A stretch of 36,391 nt of DNA from Chloroflexota bacterium (GTDB taxonomy: Bacteria; Chloroflexota; Anaerolineae; J102), in contig JAADII010000027.1 in assembly GCA_013151415.1 (NCBI GenBank), positions 1 through 36,391 on the forward strand, given 5' to 3'. Every line of letters starts with the position of its first letter. The first letter of the stretch is position 1. Shown here in pieces: positions 1 to 8,784 of the stretch. The notes beneath the pieces are model-generated. The model searched no databases. It saw only the letters and a program-made list of their open reading frames with translations, and had not been told where the DNA came from. The translations under genes were made by a program, and so were the position numbers.

Positions 1-271
1 GTTGCGCAGGTAGATGCCCACGCCTGTCGCGTCGGGGAGTGCGGCTGCGGAGCGGGCCAGTGCAGACGTGCCGTTGGAGCGAATGCGGTTGCGCGTGATC
101 TGGGTCTCCCACGCGTCGTCCACCACTACACCCGCGCCGTTCTCGCTGATGGTGTTGTCCTTGATGGTTACCCAGGCGCCATCCGCGGTGCGGTTAGGTC
201 CCACGTAGATCCCATAGGACGCGTTTTGCAAGATCCGGTTTTGCAGCACCTGGCTGTTGTTCCACGTGGCG
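1..271 (-). pseudogene. Frameshifted continuation of the beta-helix protein, cut by window edge
   Basis: Read on the minus strand from about position 271 to 1, in a different frame from the gene at 194-1819, the DNA is fully open and codes for typical right-handed beta-helix repeats, for example QNASYGIYVGPN, VTIKDNTISENGAG and ITRNRIRSNG. These have the same N-rich, G-rich rhythm as the end of the upstream frame (NNNFYGIFF). The reading switches at about 268-272, where the sequence carries one base too many for the frame to continue. The natural protein is therefore longer than 541 residues and leaves the window at position 1. This could be a true inactivating frameshift, a phase-variable site or an assembly error; a single sequence cannot tell. 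Confidence 0.75.
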
Positions 272-1819
272 GAAGAAGATGCCGTAGAAGTTGTTGTTTA
301 TCTGCGTGTACTGAATCGTGATGTTGGTGAGGGGACGGAGGGCACTCTCACCCGCGGCGAGGATGCCCGCGGCGCCGTTGCCCGTGGCACCGGTGATGAT
401 CAGATTCTCTATCGTTGTGTTGCTGCGGGTGAGGGTGAAGGTGGGCTGGTCGGACTTTGCGGCCCGCACAGTAGCGCCCCCCCTGATGGTGATCACCCGC
501 ACGTTCTCCACAAATTCGCCGGGGCACAGTTCCAGGGTGTTGCCGTCCTGGGTCACGATCGCGTCCACCGCCGCCTGGATGGTGCCAAAGCCCTGTCGGG
601 GGAACGAGGTAATGTTCCACACGCGGGCAATGTAATGCATCGGCCCCAGGATAGGTTCGGGCGGAAGCATCTTGTACTGGGTGGCGCCGTTCAGGGGCAG
701 CGCCGAAAGGTTGTCTATCCCCGTCGTCGTCCGGTAGGTCTTGGCCAGTCTGTTGGCCTCGTTGTCCCACTCCATCTTATCCGGGTCCAGCACGTAGCGC
801 AGTTCCAGGCTGACGCTGCTCCCCGCGGGGATGGCGATGTCCACGTTGAAGGAGACGGTGCCGTTGTCCCGGTCGTAGGTGGCCCTGCCCAGGAGGGTGG
901 CGCCCCGGTAGAGTCGGGCCTCCTTGACGTGCCGCGCCTCGTCCCCCGTGCCCGAGGCGTCGAAACTGATGCGCGTGACCTTCCAGTCGGACACCTCGTT
1001 CACGGCGATGGTCACACTTTGGACACTCAATTCCTGTTCCTCGCCATCGTCCCCGCGCCTGACAGGCGGACAATCACGCGATTCATTCCCCCCGCCGCTC
1101 ATGGTGAGGACGGGAATGGCGGGCGTGGGGGTAGGCGTGGGGGTAGGCGTGGCGGTCTGGTAACGGATGATCAATTTAGGTTCGTATGTCGTTCCGCTTT
1201 CTTTGCTATACCATTCCTGGCTGTCCTCACCGGGTTGTTTGGCCCGAATCTGGATGGGCAGTGTGGCAGTGACAGTCTGCCGGCTCGATAGCGTCTTGCT
1301 TTGCTGACCAAGCGCATATTGGACCAATGGCGTGACATCCCATTCATCACTGGCTCCTTGCGCGTAATGTTCAAAAGAGATATCCACTTGCGGCGCGTCG
1401 GGGTCCACGTCGGGCTTGGTGTACCATGTCACCGAGTTTTCATCCCAGTTTGCATGCTCCAGCATCGATATCTGGCCCGTCTTGCCACCCAGATGGCTGT
1501 TGGGATGAATGCTCAGCGAAAGCGTGGCGGAGATAATCTGGGCGTTGGGTGGGAGCTGGTCCAGGGGAAACTGCAACAGCGCGTAGGAGGCGTCATAGAC
1601 CACCCAAAATGTCGATTCGCCGCCCATGGCGATATCAGGAAACCAGGAACTGACAAAGGTGTCGTCACTGGGAGCGATTTCGATGGTTTGTGTGTTCGAT
1701 GAGACGGCGTCGGCTGCGACTTGAGAAGCGCCTATCAGGCCGACGAATTCCACCCATAGCAAGATTGTTAGCGCAGAGAGCATGACAAGCAGACTTGTTG
1801 GGGGACGTTGACCGCTCAT
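194..1819 (-). CDS. Exported DNRLRE plus beta-helix protein (frameshifted C-terminus)
   Basis: The frame encodes 541 residues. Residues 1-37 form a signal peptide or membrane anchor with a hydrophobic stretch (LLVMLSALTILLWVEFVGLIG). Residues about 45-220 match the DNRLRE type of cell-surface domain (start DDTFV, then a W-rich middle, end YEPKLIIRY). A (TP)n linker follows, then a beta-sandwich-like stretch, then from about residue 415 a pectin-lyase-like beta-helix that begins with the characteristic FGTIQAAVDAI. The start ATG at 1817-1819 has a strong ribosome site, AGGAGGA, at 1828-1834. The last 20 or so residues (from RHVEQQ) are out-of-frame sequence caused by the frameshift near 270. 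It is divergent from the regulator at 2166. Function is probably surface binding or adhesion, by family only; no catalytic residues were recognised. Confidence 0.75.
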   Translation of the reverse strand: MSGQRPPTSLLVMLSALTILLWVEFVGLIGASQVAADAVSSNTQTIEIAPSDDTFVSSWFPDIAMGGESTFWVVYDASYALLQFPLDQLPPNAQIISATLSLSIHPNSHLGGKTGQISMLEHANWDENSVTWYTKPDVDPDAPQVDISFEHYAQGASDEWDVTPLVQYALGQQSKTLSSRQTVTATLPIQIRAKQPGEDSQEWYSKESGTTYEPKLIIRYQTATPTPTPTPTPAIPVLTMSGGGNESRDCPPVRRGDDGEEQELSVQSVTIAVNEVSDWKVTRISFDASGTGDEARHVKEARLYRGATLLGRATYDRDNGTVSFNVDIAIPAGSSVSLELRYVLDPDKMEWDNEANRLAKTYRTTTGIDNLSALPLNGATQYKMLPPEPILGPMHYIARVWNITSFPRQGFGTIQAAVDAIVTQDGNTLELCPGEFVENVRVITIRGGATVRAAKSDQPTFTLTRSNTTIENLIITGATGNGAAGILAAGESALRPLTNITIQYTQINNNFYGIFFRHVEQQPGAAKPDLAKRVLWDLRGT

Positions 1820-2165
1820 GACGATTCTCCTCCTTGAATTGTTGTGAAGCCTGGGAAGTTCTATGCAGGTGGAAGTTGTATTGGCGTGGCCAGGAAATTG
1901 TCGGTAGGGATAGGCGTGAGTATATCCGTCACCTCATTATCGACGGACATCTTCGAGCGCTAGGGTGCGAGGATACTCAGTTCACATGGGAATCATAAGC
2001 TCCAAGTGTTGAACAATCGTTGAAAACAACTTGAGAGAAGGGGGGAACAAGGAGTATAATCGCGGTGTGAGCTTGCGCCGCGAGGGAGATCACGTCGCTG
2101 GAAACAACTCTCGGTCGCTACGCTGCCCCGCTGTGTCGTTTTTGCATTTGATGTCAGAGAAACCC
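1820..2165. other. Divergent intergenic region
   Basis: This 346-base spacer separates the beta-helix gene from the regulator gene. It holds the ribosome site of the minus-strand gene (1828-1834), the plus-strand promoter at 2031-2060 and an imperfect inverted repeat (CAAGTGTT at 2003-2010 against AACAACTTG at 2025-2033) that touches the -35 box and could be an operator. No convincing minus-strand -35/-10 pair was found and no further coding sequence is visible. Confidence 0.5.
2031..2060 (+). promoter_or_regulatory. Sigma70-type promoter of the BTAD-AAA regulator gene
   Basis: TTGAGA at 2031-2036 and a perfect TATAAT at 2055-2060 are separated by 18 bases, close to the housekeeping consensus. 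Transcription would start near 2067. The TTG that could be taken as a start codon at 2031 is therefore the -35 box, so translation must begin further downstream (2151 or 2166). Confidence 0.7.
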
Positions 2166-5100
2166 ATGCTACAGATTCGTTTGCTAGGCGGACCCGAGAT
2201 CGCGCTCGACGGCCATCCCATCCATCTGGAGACCATCAAAACCCTGGCCCTGTTGGCCTATCTAATTGTCCGTCCGGGAGCTCACCAGCGCGACATGCTG
2301 GCCGACCTTCTGTGGGGCGACCAGGGGAAATCTCGGGCCGCGCGCAGCCTTCGCCGCGCGCTTTGGAATCTCCGCCAAACTTTGTGTTCCGGCGGGGAAG
2401 AGGCCTCTTGCCCTTTTCTCGAAATCACCCGGCGCACCGTGGCATTCCGCCGCGAAAGCCCATATACGCTGGATCTGAATGAGTTCACCCGGCGCTTGCA
2501 AGCGGCTCGCCATCTTTTGGCTTCCAAAAACGAGGCAGCATCCTCGCAACTCCTTGAGCATCTGCAGGCGTGCCACACCCTCTATCGGGGTGAGTTTCTG
2601 GAGGGGATTCAGATCGACGACGCGCCCGCTTTTGAATCCTGGCTTCTGGGCGAGCGGGCGTATTATCGGGAACAGGTTTTGCAGGCGTTGTCCCTCCTGA
2701 GTGAACAGTACATTGCGCAGGGAGCTTATGATGACGCCATGCTGGCGTTGAGACGGTTTCTCGCCTTGGACCCCTGGTCGGAGTGGGGATACCGTCAACT
2801 CATGTTCTGCTATGCTTTGGCCGGACGTCGTTCCGAAGCCCTGGCTTTGTATGACGAATGTCGTCGGGCGCTGAAAGAAAAGTTGGGCGTAGAACCCTTG
2901 CCCGAAACCCGCCACCTGGCCGAGCAGCTCCAAGATCCTGTTCGATATCATGCCCTGTTTCACTCCCGACGCGTGAGCGGAGACGAAAACACAGCCAGGA
3001 TGCCCACGCCTTTTGTAGGTCGGTCTCGGGAACATGCCTGGCTTCTGGACCAGTGGCGAAGAGGTGACGGCACCATCACCGCCATCGAGGGGGAAATGGG
3101 CGTGGGCAAAACCCGGTTGGCCGAAGAGGCGCTGCGCCATCTCGCAGCCCGAGGCTTCACTGTGCTCAAAGGTCGAAGCCACCAGTTCGGGGACACAGCC
3201 CCTTTTCAGCCCCTGGCCGAAGCCCTGCGCTCCGCGCTTCTTTCCGGCGCCCACAAGTCCCTCCTCGCCTCGCTGGAGCCGGTCTGGATTCAGGAGCTGG
3301 CGCGGTTGGTGCCCGAACTGCGCTCACAGACCCCATCCACCGACGATGCACGCGCGCTCCAGGAGCACAGTGCGCGTTTTAGCCTCCTGGAAGCCATGGC
3401 GCGTTTGTTGGAGGCGCTGCCCATGCCGGTGGTCATTTTTCTGGATGATTTGCACTGGGCCGACAAGCACACCCTGGACGCCGTGCGATATCTCGCGCCC
3501 CGGTTGGCCTCCCTGCCCATCTGGTGGCTCGTCGCTTACCGCGCGGAAGATATCGCGGCGGGTTCGCCCCTTTCCCTGTGGTTGCGGGAATTCATTCGGG
3601 ATGGCCGTCTTCAGACGCTCCATCTGGCCCCCATCTCCCGACATGCCGCGCGTCAATATCTGGAAGCTTTCACCGGCTTGCAAAGGGATGTTCAGCGGCG
3701 CCTGGCCGACGCCTTGTTCGAGGAATCCAGCGGGAATGCCTTCATGCTGGTGGAGCGAATTCGGGATTGGGTGGAAAGGGGCATGCTGGTGGAGCGCAAT
3801 GGCGCGTGGGAGATGGATTCCCAACTGATGGCATGGGCCCACGCCTATGAGCGAACTGGGGGGGAAACGGAGGATCATGACGCGGCCGCTCCTGTTCCTC
3901 CGCGAATTCGGGCCATGATCCTCATCCGGGTCGATCGCGTTTCGGACCCTGCACGGAACTGGTTGGATCTGGCCGCGGTCATGGTGGGAAATTTTTCGCC
4001 ACAGCTTTTGGCCCGGGCCGCCGCGGCGCCGGAGGACGAGATGATGCGCGCGGTGGATGAATGGGTGCGGCGAGGGTTGGTCCTGGTGCAGCCTGCATCC
4101 CGCCAACTCCAATATGATTTCAGCCATCCCCTGCTGCGTCAGGTGATCTATGAGGCCCTCCCTCCCGCCACCCGTCGGCATTTGCACGGCCGCATTGCCC
4201 GCGCGCTGGAGGCCGAAATCGGCTGGCAGCCTCCCGACGCCCAGACCGCAAAGACCCTGGCCTATCATTATTTGCAAAGCGGCCAACCCCGGATGGCCTT
4301 GCGGTGGTTGGTCGAGGCCGGTGAATTGATGCTCGCGCGCCATGCGCCGGAGCCCGCCATCCGGCTATTCACCCAGGCGTTGCGTTTCGCACCCGCAGAC
4401 GCCACCGCGTTTCGGTTTCGGGCGCTGAAAGGCAGGGAAAGAGCCTATCACCAATTGGCCCGACGAGAAGAACAAAAGGCGGATCTGGCCGCGATGATGG
4501 CTCTGGCGCGGCAGGAAGGGAACCCCGAATGGGAGGCCGAAACCTTGCAACGACGTGCGGAATGGGCCATGCGGGTGGCGCGATTTCAGCAGGGCTTAGA
4601 AGATGCGCGACGGGCCTATGCCCTGGCCCGACGACAGGATGCATATGGCCTCATGGCCCGGGCGCTTGGCGTCGAGGCCATGTGTCTCTTGCGCACCGGA
4701 GAGGCGGAAGCCGCGGTCCAGCGATGCGCCCAGGCCCTTCCCTTGAGCGAACAGGCCGGCGATCCCGCCCTGCGGGCGCTGATTTTGGGGATTTGGGGCG
4801 TGGCCGAGCTCGACTGTTGGCGCATTGAGTTCGCGCGGGAGCGTATGGAAGAAGCCCTGGCCTATTGGCGGCAGGTCCAAAACCTGTGGCGAGAGGCGAT
4901 CCTCTGCAACAACCTTTCGATGGCCTACCGTGCATTGGGAGAGCTGGATCGGGCCTTGGTTTTGCAACAACGCGCCCGCGAGCTCGTCCCCCAGATCCGC
5001 GACGTGGCATTCGACGCCCACAGCCTGACCTCATTGGGGTTGTTGTATTTCGACAAGCGGCAATATGAAGAAGCGTTGAATGCCTTCGATCAGGCCCTGG

Positions 5101-5558
5101 CCTTGAGTTCGGACATTCAGGACAAAGCATTCGAGGGATATACGCGGTCGTGTCGCGGGGATGCGCTTTTGGCCGCGGGGCGGCTGTCGGAAGCCCAGGA
5201 GGAATATATTCGCGGCCGAACCCTGGTCATAGAAGTCGGGGCTATCAGCTATCTACCCGCCATTCAAATGGGGCTGGCCCGTCATGCGTTGGCCGTGGGC
5301 AAGCCCCATCAGGCGCTGGCTTATCTGACAGAGTTTGAGGATGCTTTTCAGCAAGCCACCATCGAGGAGAAGGCGGGCGCCTTGCTCATCAAAGCCTGCG
5401 CGCTCGCCAGGCTGGGGCGAAGCGGGGAAGCGCGACAAGCCTGGGAAGCATATCTGGCCCAAAGAACGAAAATTCATTTCATCGACGCCTGGCTGCCGGA
5501 TATGGAGCAGGCCGTGACCGCCATGTTGTCACTGCCCGCGTCACACAGAGCCGCATGA
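2166..5558 (+). CDS. Large BTAD/AAA-ATPase/TPR transcriptional regulator
   Basis: The product has 1130 residues from the chosen ATG (protein start MLQIRLLGGPEIALDG, typical for this family). The first 90 or so residues are an OmpR-like winged helix, followed to about 260 by a BTAD domain (alpha-helical bacterial transcriptional activator domain). An AAA/STAND-type ATPase follows, with Walker A GEMGVGKT near residue 310 and Walker B VVIFLDDLHWAD near 425. The C-terminal third consists of TPR-like helical repeats (for example RALVLQQRARELVPQIRDVAFDAHSL). Such proteins are ATP-dependent one-component activators that sense a ligand or partner through the TPR part. The start is uncertain between 2151 and 2166; neither has a strong ribosome site, but 2166 gives the family-like N-terminus. 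It stands alone, divergent from the beta-helix gene, which is the most likely target. The ligand is unknown. Confidence 0.85.
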   Translation: MLQIRLLGGPEIALDGHPIHLETIKTLALLAYLIVRPGAHQRDMLADLLWGDQGKSRAARSLRRALWNLRQTLCSGGEEASCPFLEITRRTVAFRRESPYTLDLNEFTRRLQAARHLLASKNEAASSQLLEHLQACHTLYRGEFLEGIQIDDAPAFESWLLGERAYYREQVLQALSLLSEQYIAQGAYDDAMLALRRFLALDPWSEWGYRQLMFCYALAGRRSEALALYDECRRALKEKLGVEPLPETRHLAEQLQDPVRYHALFHSRRVSGDENTARMPTPFVGRSREHAWLLDQWRRGDGTITAIEGEMGVGKTRLAEEALRHLAARGFTVLKGRSHQFGDTAPFQPLAEALRSALLSGAHKSLLASLEPVWIQELARLVPELRSQTPSTDDARALQEHSARFSLLEAMARLLEALPMPVVIFLDDLHWADKHTLDAVRYLAPRLASLPIWWLVAYRAEDIAAGSPLSLWLREFIRDGRLQTLHLAPISRHAARQYLEAFTGLQRDVQRRLADALFEESSGNAFMLVERIRDWVERGMLVERNGAWEMDSQLMAWAHAYERTGGETEDHDAAAPVPPRIRAMILIRVDRVSDPARNWLDLAAVMVGNFSPQLLARAAAAPEDEMMRAVDEWVRRGLVLVQPASRQLQYDFSHPLLRQVIYEALPPATRRHLHGRIARALEAEIGWQPPDAQTAKTLAYHYLQSGQPRMALRWLVEAGELMLARHAPEPAIRLFTQALRFAPADATAFRFRALKGRERAYHQLARREEQKADLAAMMALARQEGNPEWEAETLQRRAEWAMRVARFQQGLEDARRAYALARRQDAYGLMARALGVEAMCLLRTGEAEAAVQRCAQALPLSEQAGDPALRALILGIWGVAELDCWRIEFARERMEEALAYWRQVQNLWREAILCNNLSMAYRALGELDRALVLQQRARELVPQIRDVAFDAHSLTSLGLLYFDKRQYEEALNAFDQALALSSDIQDKAFEGYTRSCRGDALLAAGRLSEAQEEYIRGRTLVIEVGAISYLPAIQMGLARHALAVGKPHQALAYLTEFEDAFQQATIEEKAGALLIKACALARLGRSGEARQAWEAYLAQRTKIHFIDAWLPDMEQAVTAMLSLPASHRAA

Positions 5559-5640
5559 AGCCGACATGTCATGTCTTTCCATCATCCCGTCAGGAAACGG
5601 CGACTGGACGCGACAAGTTGGACGGAATTATGGATTCGCA

Positions 5641-6144
5641 TCAAACGGCCATGACGCGCGCCAGTGACTCGATGCGCAGCGCGCGCAAACGTTCGCGAAT
5701 CACCTGGGCCACCCGCTGCATCATGAGGAAGCCGAACCGGCAATCTTTTTGGAACGCTTCTTTCAGCTCGTCGCAGTCAAAGGCGATGACGCGGCTGGCC
5801 GCCAGCGCCTTGGCCCCGGCCACGGCCTGATGCGGCGGCACCAAACCCGACCAGCCAAACACTTCGCCCGGCCCCACCGCGCTGACCACGACCTCCTCGG
5901 TCTGGTATGTGCGCGTGAGCTGGTCGGAAAGCGAATGCTCCACATTTTGCGCGGGCGCCTCCACCACAATGCCGATGGCGCCTTCCACCACAATGTAGAT
6001 ATGATGCAACTCATCGCCTTCGCGGAAGAAGACATAGCCTGCTTCCACGGTCATATCCTCCCCCGCGTTGGCCAGGGTGAGCAGGTTGTCTTCGGTGAGT
6101 CCGGCAAAGAATGGGTAGCGGCGAATCAGTTCGGGTGAGATCAT
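5641..6144 (-). CDS. Stand-alone cyclic-nucleotide-binding (Crp-like sensor) protein
   Basis: The product has 167 residues, starting MISPELIRRYPFFAGL. It has the Crp-type beta-roll (LITRRYPFF-like start, AGYVFFREGDELHHIYIVVEGAIGIVV, then GPGEVFGWSGLVPP) and a C-terminal helix ending RERLRALRIESLARVMAV. The helix-turn-helix that follows in Crp/FNR regulators is absent; the family is normally 200-240 residues long. It may be an allosteric or partner-binding sensor and not a DNA-binding factor. The phosphate-binding cassette is poorly preserved (GEVFGWSGLV where cAMP binders have GExxGExxLxxxxxRxA), so cAMP binding is doubtful. The start at 6144 is supported by GGAGAG a few bases upstream; a longer frame to 6252 has no ribosome site. 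It lies downstream of the hydrogenase operon across a 266-base gap, on the same strand. Confidence 0.8.
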   Translation of the reverse strand: MISPELIRRYPFFAGLTEDNLLTLANAGEDMTVEAGYVFFREGDELHHIYIVVEGAIGIVVEAPAQNVEHSLSDQLTRTYQTEEVVVSAVGPGEVFGWSGLVPPHQAVAGAKALAASRVIAFDCDELKEAFQKDCRFGFLMMQRVAQVIRERLRALRIESLARVMAV

Positions 6145-6410
6145 CGTTTCTCTCCGTAAAATCAAATGGGATTGATCGGCGTGGGGTTTGGCCGCAGGTC
6201 GAACCGCGGAACAATGGGTGGGGTCGATGACTCGTGAGAAGAACGCAATCATGTTGTTTGATTGGCGAGGGGGCTCATTCTCGAACCCGGGGCCTTTCCG
6301 GCCAAGAATTGACCATAAGACGATAGGACGATGGGACGATAGCTAACGCCAACCTCATCGTCCTATGGTCCATCGTCTTATCGTCTGTCTCCAGAACGGT
6401 GAATCTAGAA
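6145..6410. other. Spacer between maturation protease and cNMP-domain gene
   Basis: This 266-base gap has no coding sequence that I can support. Near the start codon side it carries ATCAA (6161-6165) and TTGAT (6172-6176), an inverted pair that could be a weak operator. Its other half is taken up by the GACGAT-type inverted repeat at 6311-6385 and a GAACTGTGAAC-type repeat at 6405-6426. Confidence 0.4.
6311..6385. repeat. Long imperfect inverted repeat built of GACGAT units
   Basis: The left arm (6311-6340) reads as GACCATAAGACGATAGGACG and continues in the same style. The right arm (6357-6385), when reverse-complemented, gives GACGATAAGACGATGGACCA and so on, nearly the same. The two arms can fold into a stem of about 29 pairs with a 16-base loop. 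The same unit occurs at 23315-23340 between two cytochrome genes. The structure lies downstream of the maturation protease gene and could end or stabilise the hydrogenase transcript. It lacks a T tract, so a classic terminator is not shown. Confidence 0.7.
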
Positions 6411-6890
6411 CTACGAACTGTGAACTATTTCATTTATCACAGCCTCGACCGCGCGTGGGATGGCCTGAGCGACCGCGGGTGTGGGCTGTTCGCCGAAATC
6501 CACGACGTTTTCGGCCGCGATCGCGTAGATGACGATGTCATCGGGCAAGGGCAAGCCCATGCGGCGGCCCGCTTCCAGTGCGGTGATGAGACTGGCGTCA
6601 TGCGCGGAGGCCGAGTGTTGGGTGGGGCTGATGGTCTCCAGTTCGGGCAGGGTCAGGCGACGCAGGGTTCCGGCCGGGTCGGGACCGAGCATGGCGTCGA
6701 TGAGAATGACGCGGCGATAGCCGGCCATCATTTCCATCAGGCGCAGGCCGCCCACCGCGGCCTCGGTCACGCGCACCTCATCGCGCAGGTGCGGGGGCAG
6801 TGCGTCTTCCACCGCGCGCGCGACTTGCACCCCCACGCCATCATCCGTGAGGATGGGATTTCCGAGACCGATGATGAGGGTGTGCGACAT
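6411..6890 (-). CDS. NiFe hydrogenase maturation protease (HycI/HyaD family)
   Basis: The product has 159 residues. The N-terminal motif GLGNPILTDDGVG (residues 8-20) is the signature of the endopeptidases that clip the C-terminus of the NiFe large subunit after nickel insertion. Aspartate in LIDAM (residue 65) and histidine in SAHDASL (residue 97) sit where the nickel-sensing acidic residue and histidine lie in this family; D16 or D17 supplies the first ligand. It starts 3 bases after the mvhA stop codon, in the same operon, and the large subunit it must process has a 33-residue tail. The last few codons (VHSS and the stop) fall in a GAACTGTGAAC-type repeat, so the original C-terminus may have been different. 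Confidence 0.9.
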   Translation of the reverse strand: MSHTLIIGLGNPILTDDGVGVQVARAVEDALPPHLRDEVRVTEAAVGGLRLMEMMAGYRRVILIDAMLGPDPAGTLRRLTLPELETISPTQHSASAHDASLITALEAGRRMGLPLPDDIVIYAIAAENVVDFGEQPTPAVAQAIPRAVEAVINEIVHSS

Positions 6891-6893
6891 GAG

Positions 6894-8399
6894 TTAGTCG
6901 TAAAGTCGCGAATCCACGTATTGCGTCAAACGTTGGACAACCGCGCCTTCGGCGTCGCGAATCACCACCTCCAGCGGCATTTGGCCGGGGAGCGAGTGGG
7001 TGGCGCACGACATGCAGGGGTCGTAAAGGCGAAAAGCCATCTCGATGCGGTTGAGCAGCCCATCGGTGATGACCGCGCCCTTGTGGATCAGCGATTGTGC
7101 GGCTTTTTTCACCGACATGGCGATGGGCGCGTAGTTGTTGGTGGTGCCCACGATGAGGTTGACCTTTGTCAACATGCCGTTTTCGTCGGTCTGATAATGG
7201 TGCGTGAGCGTGCCGCGCGGGGCCTCCACCGAACCGACGCCTTCATCGGGCGCGTTCTTCACCACGACGCGCACATTGGGATCCGTGATTTCGGGGTCTT
7301 GAGCCAGCTCCAACATGCGCTCGGCCGCGAAGAGCAACTCGATGAGCCGCGCCCAATGGGTGGCCAAACGATAATGCACCGGTTCGTAACGACCGTTGAT
7401 TTTCTTCGCGCCCAGGGTCTCGTAGAATTTCTCGAAAGCCTCCTGCGCGCGCGGGGTGGCCATGCCGTCGGCCGCGTTCAGCCTGGACAGAGGCGTCGCG
7501 CAATAGACGCCGCTCTCGCGACCGTCCACAAAGCCTTTCCAACCCACCACTTTCAGATAGGGGAACTTCAGGTAGGTCCAGGGTTCGACGCGTTCCGCGA
7601 TGTGTTGCGCGTAATCCCTGGGGTGATACTTCACGAACTCCTTGCCGTCGGGATCCACGACGCGGATCATGCCATCGTAGAAATTGACATGGTTGTTCGC
7701 GTCCACCGTGCCCATGTAGTAGGTGCGATGGGTGAACGCGTCCGAAAGCACCATGTCTACATATTGCTTGTTGGCCAACACGATGTCATCGAACACCTTG
7801 AGGCTGAAGAGCGCGAAGTCCACATTCTGGCGGGCGATGGCCTCGATTTCTTGCCGCTCCTCCTCGCCGACGGCCTTGGCCCAGCCGCCCGGCAGGCCGG
7901 CCACAGGATGAATGCCGCGGCCGCCCAACATCTGGATCACATGATGGTTGCGCATTCGGCAATCGATGACCTGCTTGCCCACCTCGACGCCGACTTTATG
8001 AATCACGCCCAGGATGTTGCGCTCGGCTTTGGGCGCGTCCGGCCCCACCACGAAATCCGGCCCGCCCAGCGCGTAGAAGTGGGTGGTGTGATCGGTGACA
8101 TAAAAGGCCATGTAGAACATCTCCCGCAGTTTCTTCACCGCGGACGACGGCTCGACATGGTAAAGCGCGTCCAGGGCTTTGGTCGCGGCCATGTGGTGAG
8201 CTTCGGGGCACACGCCGCAGATGCGGTTGGTGATGCGGGGCATCTCTTCGGCCGGTCGACCCAGGCAAAATTGCTCAAACCCGCGCAATTCAGGAATCTG
8301 GAAGTAGGCGTTGGCGACCTCGCCTTCCTCATCCAGGAAGATCTCGATCTTGCCGTGCCCTTCCAGGCGGGTGATGGGATCAATGGTGATGCGTTTCAT
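6894..8399 (-). CDS. mvhA: NiFe hydrogenase large subunit, MvhA/HoxH type (group 3)
   Basis: The product has 501 residues, starting MKRITIDPITRLEGHGKIEI. Both nickel-binding motifs are present: RICGVCP with C61 and C64, and DPCMSCATH at residues 460-468 with C462 and C465. The 33 residues after H468 are the tail expected to be removed by the neighbouring protease. The cytoplasmic subunit would hold the NiFe(CN)2CO centre and split or form H2. No Tat signal partner or membrane subunit accompanies it, which agrees with a soluble group 3 enzyme. The start at 8399 was preferred over an upstream start at 8483 because the N-terminus matches the family. It is separated from its small-subunit gene (8947-9969) by an oppositely oriented toxin-antitoxin remnant, although such genes normally abut, so its transcription may now need read-through or its own promoter. 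Confidence 0.93.
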   Translation of the reverse strand: MKRITIDPITRLEGHGKIEIFLDEEGEVANAYFQIPELRGFEQFCLGRPAEEMPRITNRICGVCPEAHHMAATKALDALYHVEPSSAVKKLREMFYMAFYVTDHTTHFYALGGPDFVVGPDAPKAERNILGVIHKVGVEVGKQVIDCRMRNHHVIQMLGGRGIHPVAGLPGGWAKAVGEEERQEIEAIARQNVDFALFSLKVFDDIVLANKQYVDMVLSDAFTHRTYYMGTVDANNHVNFYDGMIRVVDPDGKEFVKYHPRDYAQHIAERVEPWTYLKFPYLKVVGWKGFVDGRESGVYCATPLSRLNAADGMATPRAQEAFEKFYETLGAKKINGRYEPVHYRLATHWARLIELLFAAERMLELAQDPEITDPNVRVVVKNAPDEGVGSVEAPRGTLTHHYQTDENGMLTKVNLIVGTTNNYAPIAMSVKKAAQSLIHKGAVITDGLLNRIEMAFRLYDPCMSCATHSLPGQMPLEVVIRDAEGAVVQRLTQYVDSRLYD

Positions 8400-8465
8400 G
8401 GTTAAATCGCTCCAGAGTCGAACTGAAGTCGTTTTGTTGCTTGAGAAGAACCGGGTTTGATCGGA

Positions 8466-8494
8466 TTGACAAGCGTTCCTCAATAGACTACACT
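8466..8494 (+). promoter_or_regulatory. Sigma70-type promoter of the UPF0175 gene
   Basis: TTGACA at 8466-8471, a spacer of exactly 17 bases and TACACT at 8489-8494 form a near-consensus promoter reading to the right. Transcription would begin near 8501, 23 bases before the UPF0175 start codon. The promoter runs against the hydrogenase operon. Confidence 0.75.
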
Positions 8495-8523
8495 GTTCAT
8501 ATCATCTGAAATGGATCTCAATC

Positions 8524-8784
8524 ATGGACAAGCAAACGGTAGTTCTCGACATTCCAGAGAAGGTTTTACTGGCGGAAAAGGTGGATGCAGAAACCTTTGC
8601 ACGCGAACTCCGCATGCTTGCCGCGGTCAAGCTTTACGAAATGGAAAGATTGTCTTCCGGTCGGGCGGCGGAATTGGCGGGAATGCCACGCGTGGAATTT
8701 CTGTTGAATTTGGGACGATATCGCGTGTTCCCTCTAGAAGCCGAACTTCAAGAGTTGGAGAGGGAATATGAACAAGGCGATTAG
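8524..8784 (+). CDS. UPF0175 family protein (antitoxin-like)
   Basis: The product has 86 residues. It has the UPF0175 layout: a short strand (VVLDIPEKVL), a helix (ETFARELRMLAAVKLYEMERLSSGRAAELAGMPRVEFLLNLGRY in outline) and the closing tail ELQELEREYEQ. This family is the usual antitoxin partner of DUF3368/PIN-type ribonuclease toxins and resembles a small helix-turn-helix protein. It has a strong promoter at 8466-8494 and no clear ribosome site. The start of the next ORF overlaps its end by 17 bases, the usual arrangement with a toxin gene, but that toxin is only a remnant. The pair is inserted between mvhG and mvhA on the opposite strand, which indicates arrival by transfer or insertion. 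Confidence 0.85.
   Translation: MDKQTVVLDIPEKVLLAEKVDAETFARELRMLAAVKLYEMERLSSGRAAELAGMPRVEFLLNLGRYRVFPLEAELQELEREYEQGD

Noticed and set aside
1120-1165. G-rich tract GGGGGTAGGCGT as a regulatory quadruplex
   Set aside because: It is the coding sequence for the (TP)n linker, which explains the repeat.
2031-2165. TTG start at 2031 that would lengthen the regulator by 45 residues
   Set aside because: The TTG is part of a good -35 box with TATAAT 18 bases later, so it lies upstream of the transcript start; the extra residues do not resemble the family.
6399-8405. 668-residue open frame on the plus strand over mvhA and the protease
   Set aside because: It is a mirror frame of two well-supported minus-strand genes, is rich in H and R, and shows no domain.
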